From: Pseudeuparius sepicola
Taxonomy: Eukaryota > Arthropoda > Insecta > Coleoptera > Anthribidae
Direction of reading: 5' to 3'
Assembly: GCA_963920635.1 (NCBI GenBank)
Contig: OY987298.1
Coordinates: forward strand, 57,763,949-57,827,948
DNA length: 64,000 bases
Both the position numbers and the translations under genes were made by a program. Below, piece by piece: positions 63,381-64,000 of the stretch. Numbering within the stretch: position 1 is the first letter of the stretch; each line of letters begins with the position of its first letter. Below the pieces are notes generated by a model. It was given only the letters and a program-made list of their open reading frames with translations. It did not search any database and was not told the DNA's origin.

Positions 63381-63394
63381 TTTACTTAACTACT

Positions 63395-63400
63395 TAAGTG
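63395..63400. repeat. 6-bp target-site duplication, right
   Basis: TAAGTG immediately after the last base of the element. Confidence 0.9.
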
Positions 63401-64000
63401 TAAGTATTAAAAATGCCAAAAAATCGCTGGCAAACTTTTTTTTGCTAATTGTGCCCCTTTATTGTATAACTTTCATAATCTTATATGTTAGAGTCAATCA
63501 TTGGGAAATAAAGTAGGTAGGTATCCATATACAAGGGAATTAGTAAGTAGGTACCTATATTGTTCCCTGTGTTATTATAGACGTAACTAGTAAATATTTG
63601 AAGAAAAATTACATAAAATTAGTCTTGGGAAATCCCAATATCTTCAAATTTACAAGCTGGAGTGAATATTTTCAAATTCCGAAATGGGTTCAGTCCCGCC
63701 CTTCTAAATAACGTTACTGATTGGATCACCCTGTACCACCCTTGAGTTGCCACACCCAAAAACGTTAATTTTAAGGCTTCAAAAAATAATGTACCTATAG
63801 GTCTATCTACTGGTAATTTTGAATCATCTTTAATTCATTTAAGAAAAAACATGAAAAAGTAGAGGTTTCCGAGTAGAAACCAGAGAAAGAATGTTGAGAA
63901 TGTCTGCTATTTTGTGATGCAAGATTATTTACGCATAGTACATATTAGGTATTAACGAAACAACAATACACTGGATGAATAACAAAATAAAAGTCTGGAG
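63401..64000. other. right flank of the element, no gene recognised
   Basis: AT-rich DNA, probably ZP-gene intron. No exon, RNA gene or transposon end is recognised. Confidence 0.45.

Larger units (their letters stand above)
45688..63394. mobile_element. Polinton/Maverick-like element, giant palindromic form (17,707 bp)
   Basis: Begins AGTAGTTAAGTAAAGCGG and ends with its inverse, ...CTTTACTTAACTACT. The hexamer TAAGTG is directly repeated outside both ends (45682-45687 and 63395-63400), matching the 6-bp target duplication and 5'-AG start described for Polintons. It encodes a chromodomain DDE integrase and an A32-like packaging-type ATPase, two Polinton hallmarks. Unlike ordinary Polintons, whose TIRs are a few hundred to a thousand bp or so, the inverted arms here are 7,317 bp (45688-53004) and 7,029 bp (56366-63394) around a 3,361-bp core. 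No DNA polymerase B, cysteine protease or capsid gene is recognisable. All arm genes are therefore present twice. Confidence 0.92.
56366..63394 (-). repeat. right inverted arm of the element (7.0 kb)
   Basis: Nearly identical inverse of the left arm; all arm reading frames are preserved. It ends inside the ATPase gene at GAATTTTCTC (56366), where the left arm continues into the rest of that gene. Confidence 0.95.

Noticed and set aside
45688..63394. assembly artefact (collapsed or duplicated haplotypes) as the cause of the palindrome
   Set aside because: The arms differ by repeat number and scattered bases, the core junction is not a clean copy, and a 6-bp target duplication flanks the whole. 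Not fully excluded without reads.

Overview
This window is animal nuclear DNA, most likely from an insect. It is AT-rich, has spliced genes with GT...AG introns, and is crowded with arthropod-type transposons (412/mdg1-like Ty3/gypsy, BEL/Pao, CR1/Jockey-like LINE, Tigger/pogo, mariner, many MITEs). I can support three host genes. Cytosolic seryl-tRNA synthetase lies on the minus strand, with exon 1 at 19843-20163 and exon 2 at 3952-4329; its remaining exons are off the left edge. A complete five-exon Vps28 (ESCRT-I) lies on the plus strand at 27299-30091. A zona-pellucida (ZP) domain membrane protein lies on the minus strand, with five 3' exons between 44663 and 35044 and its 5' exons apparently off the right edge.

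Layout. 1-3951 is SerRS intron 2, with a 5'-truncated RNase H-bearing LINE that has a 12-bp target duplication, and a TTAA-flanked inverted-repeat element. 4330-19842 is a 15.5-kb SerRS intron 1 holding a foldback MITE, a dead Tigger copy, a TA MITE, a 120-bp tandem-repeat element, a 5.8-kb LTR retrotransposon with 96-bp LTRs, a 5S-like SINE fragment and more MITEs. 20164-27298 is the divergent intergenic region between SerRS and Vps28, full of MITEs, hairpins and minisatellites. 30841-33868 is a nest of elements within elements. 35044-44663 is the 3' part of the ZP gene, with a LINE carrying an intact endonuclease/RT frame and BEL/Pao debris in its introns.

The most remarkable object is a complete 17,707-bp Polinton/Maverick-like element at 45688-63394. 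It begins AGTA, ends TACT, and is flanked by a perfect 6-bp target duplication (TAAGTG). About 7.0-7.3 kb at each end is an almost identical inverted repeat, so the element is a giant palindrome around a 3.36-kb single-copy core. Each arm carries a small OB-like candidate protein, a protein with repeated YxxGW motifs, a three-exon spliced gene, an acidic CxxC zinc protein, a protein made of 135-bp KAND repeats, and the N-terminal part of a C2H2-zinc-finger/packaging-type ATPase. The core carries the rest of the ATPase, a 307-aa conserved-looking protein, a coiled-coil protein, a chromodomain integrase and a 211-aa acidic-start protein. No PolB, protease or capsid gene is visible.

The simplest reading is a snap-back rearrangement: one half of a larger Polinton was replaced by an inverted copy of the other half, with the switch inside the ATPase gene, and the product then integrated as a unit. 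The alternative is a PolB-less, long-TIR lineage. The element sits next to the ZP exons and probably inside a ZP intron.
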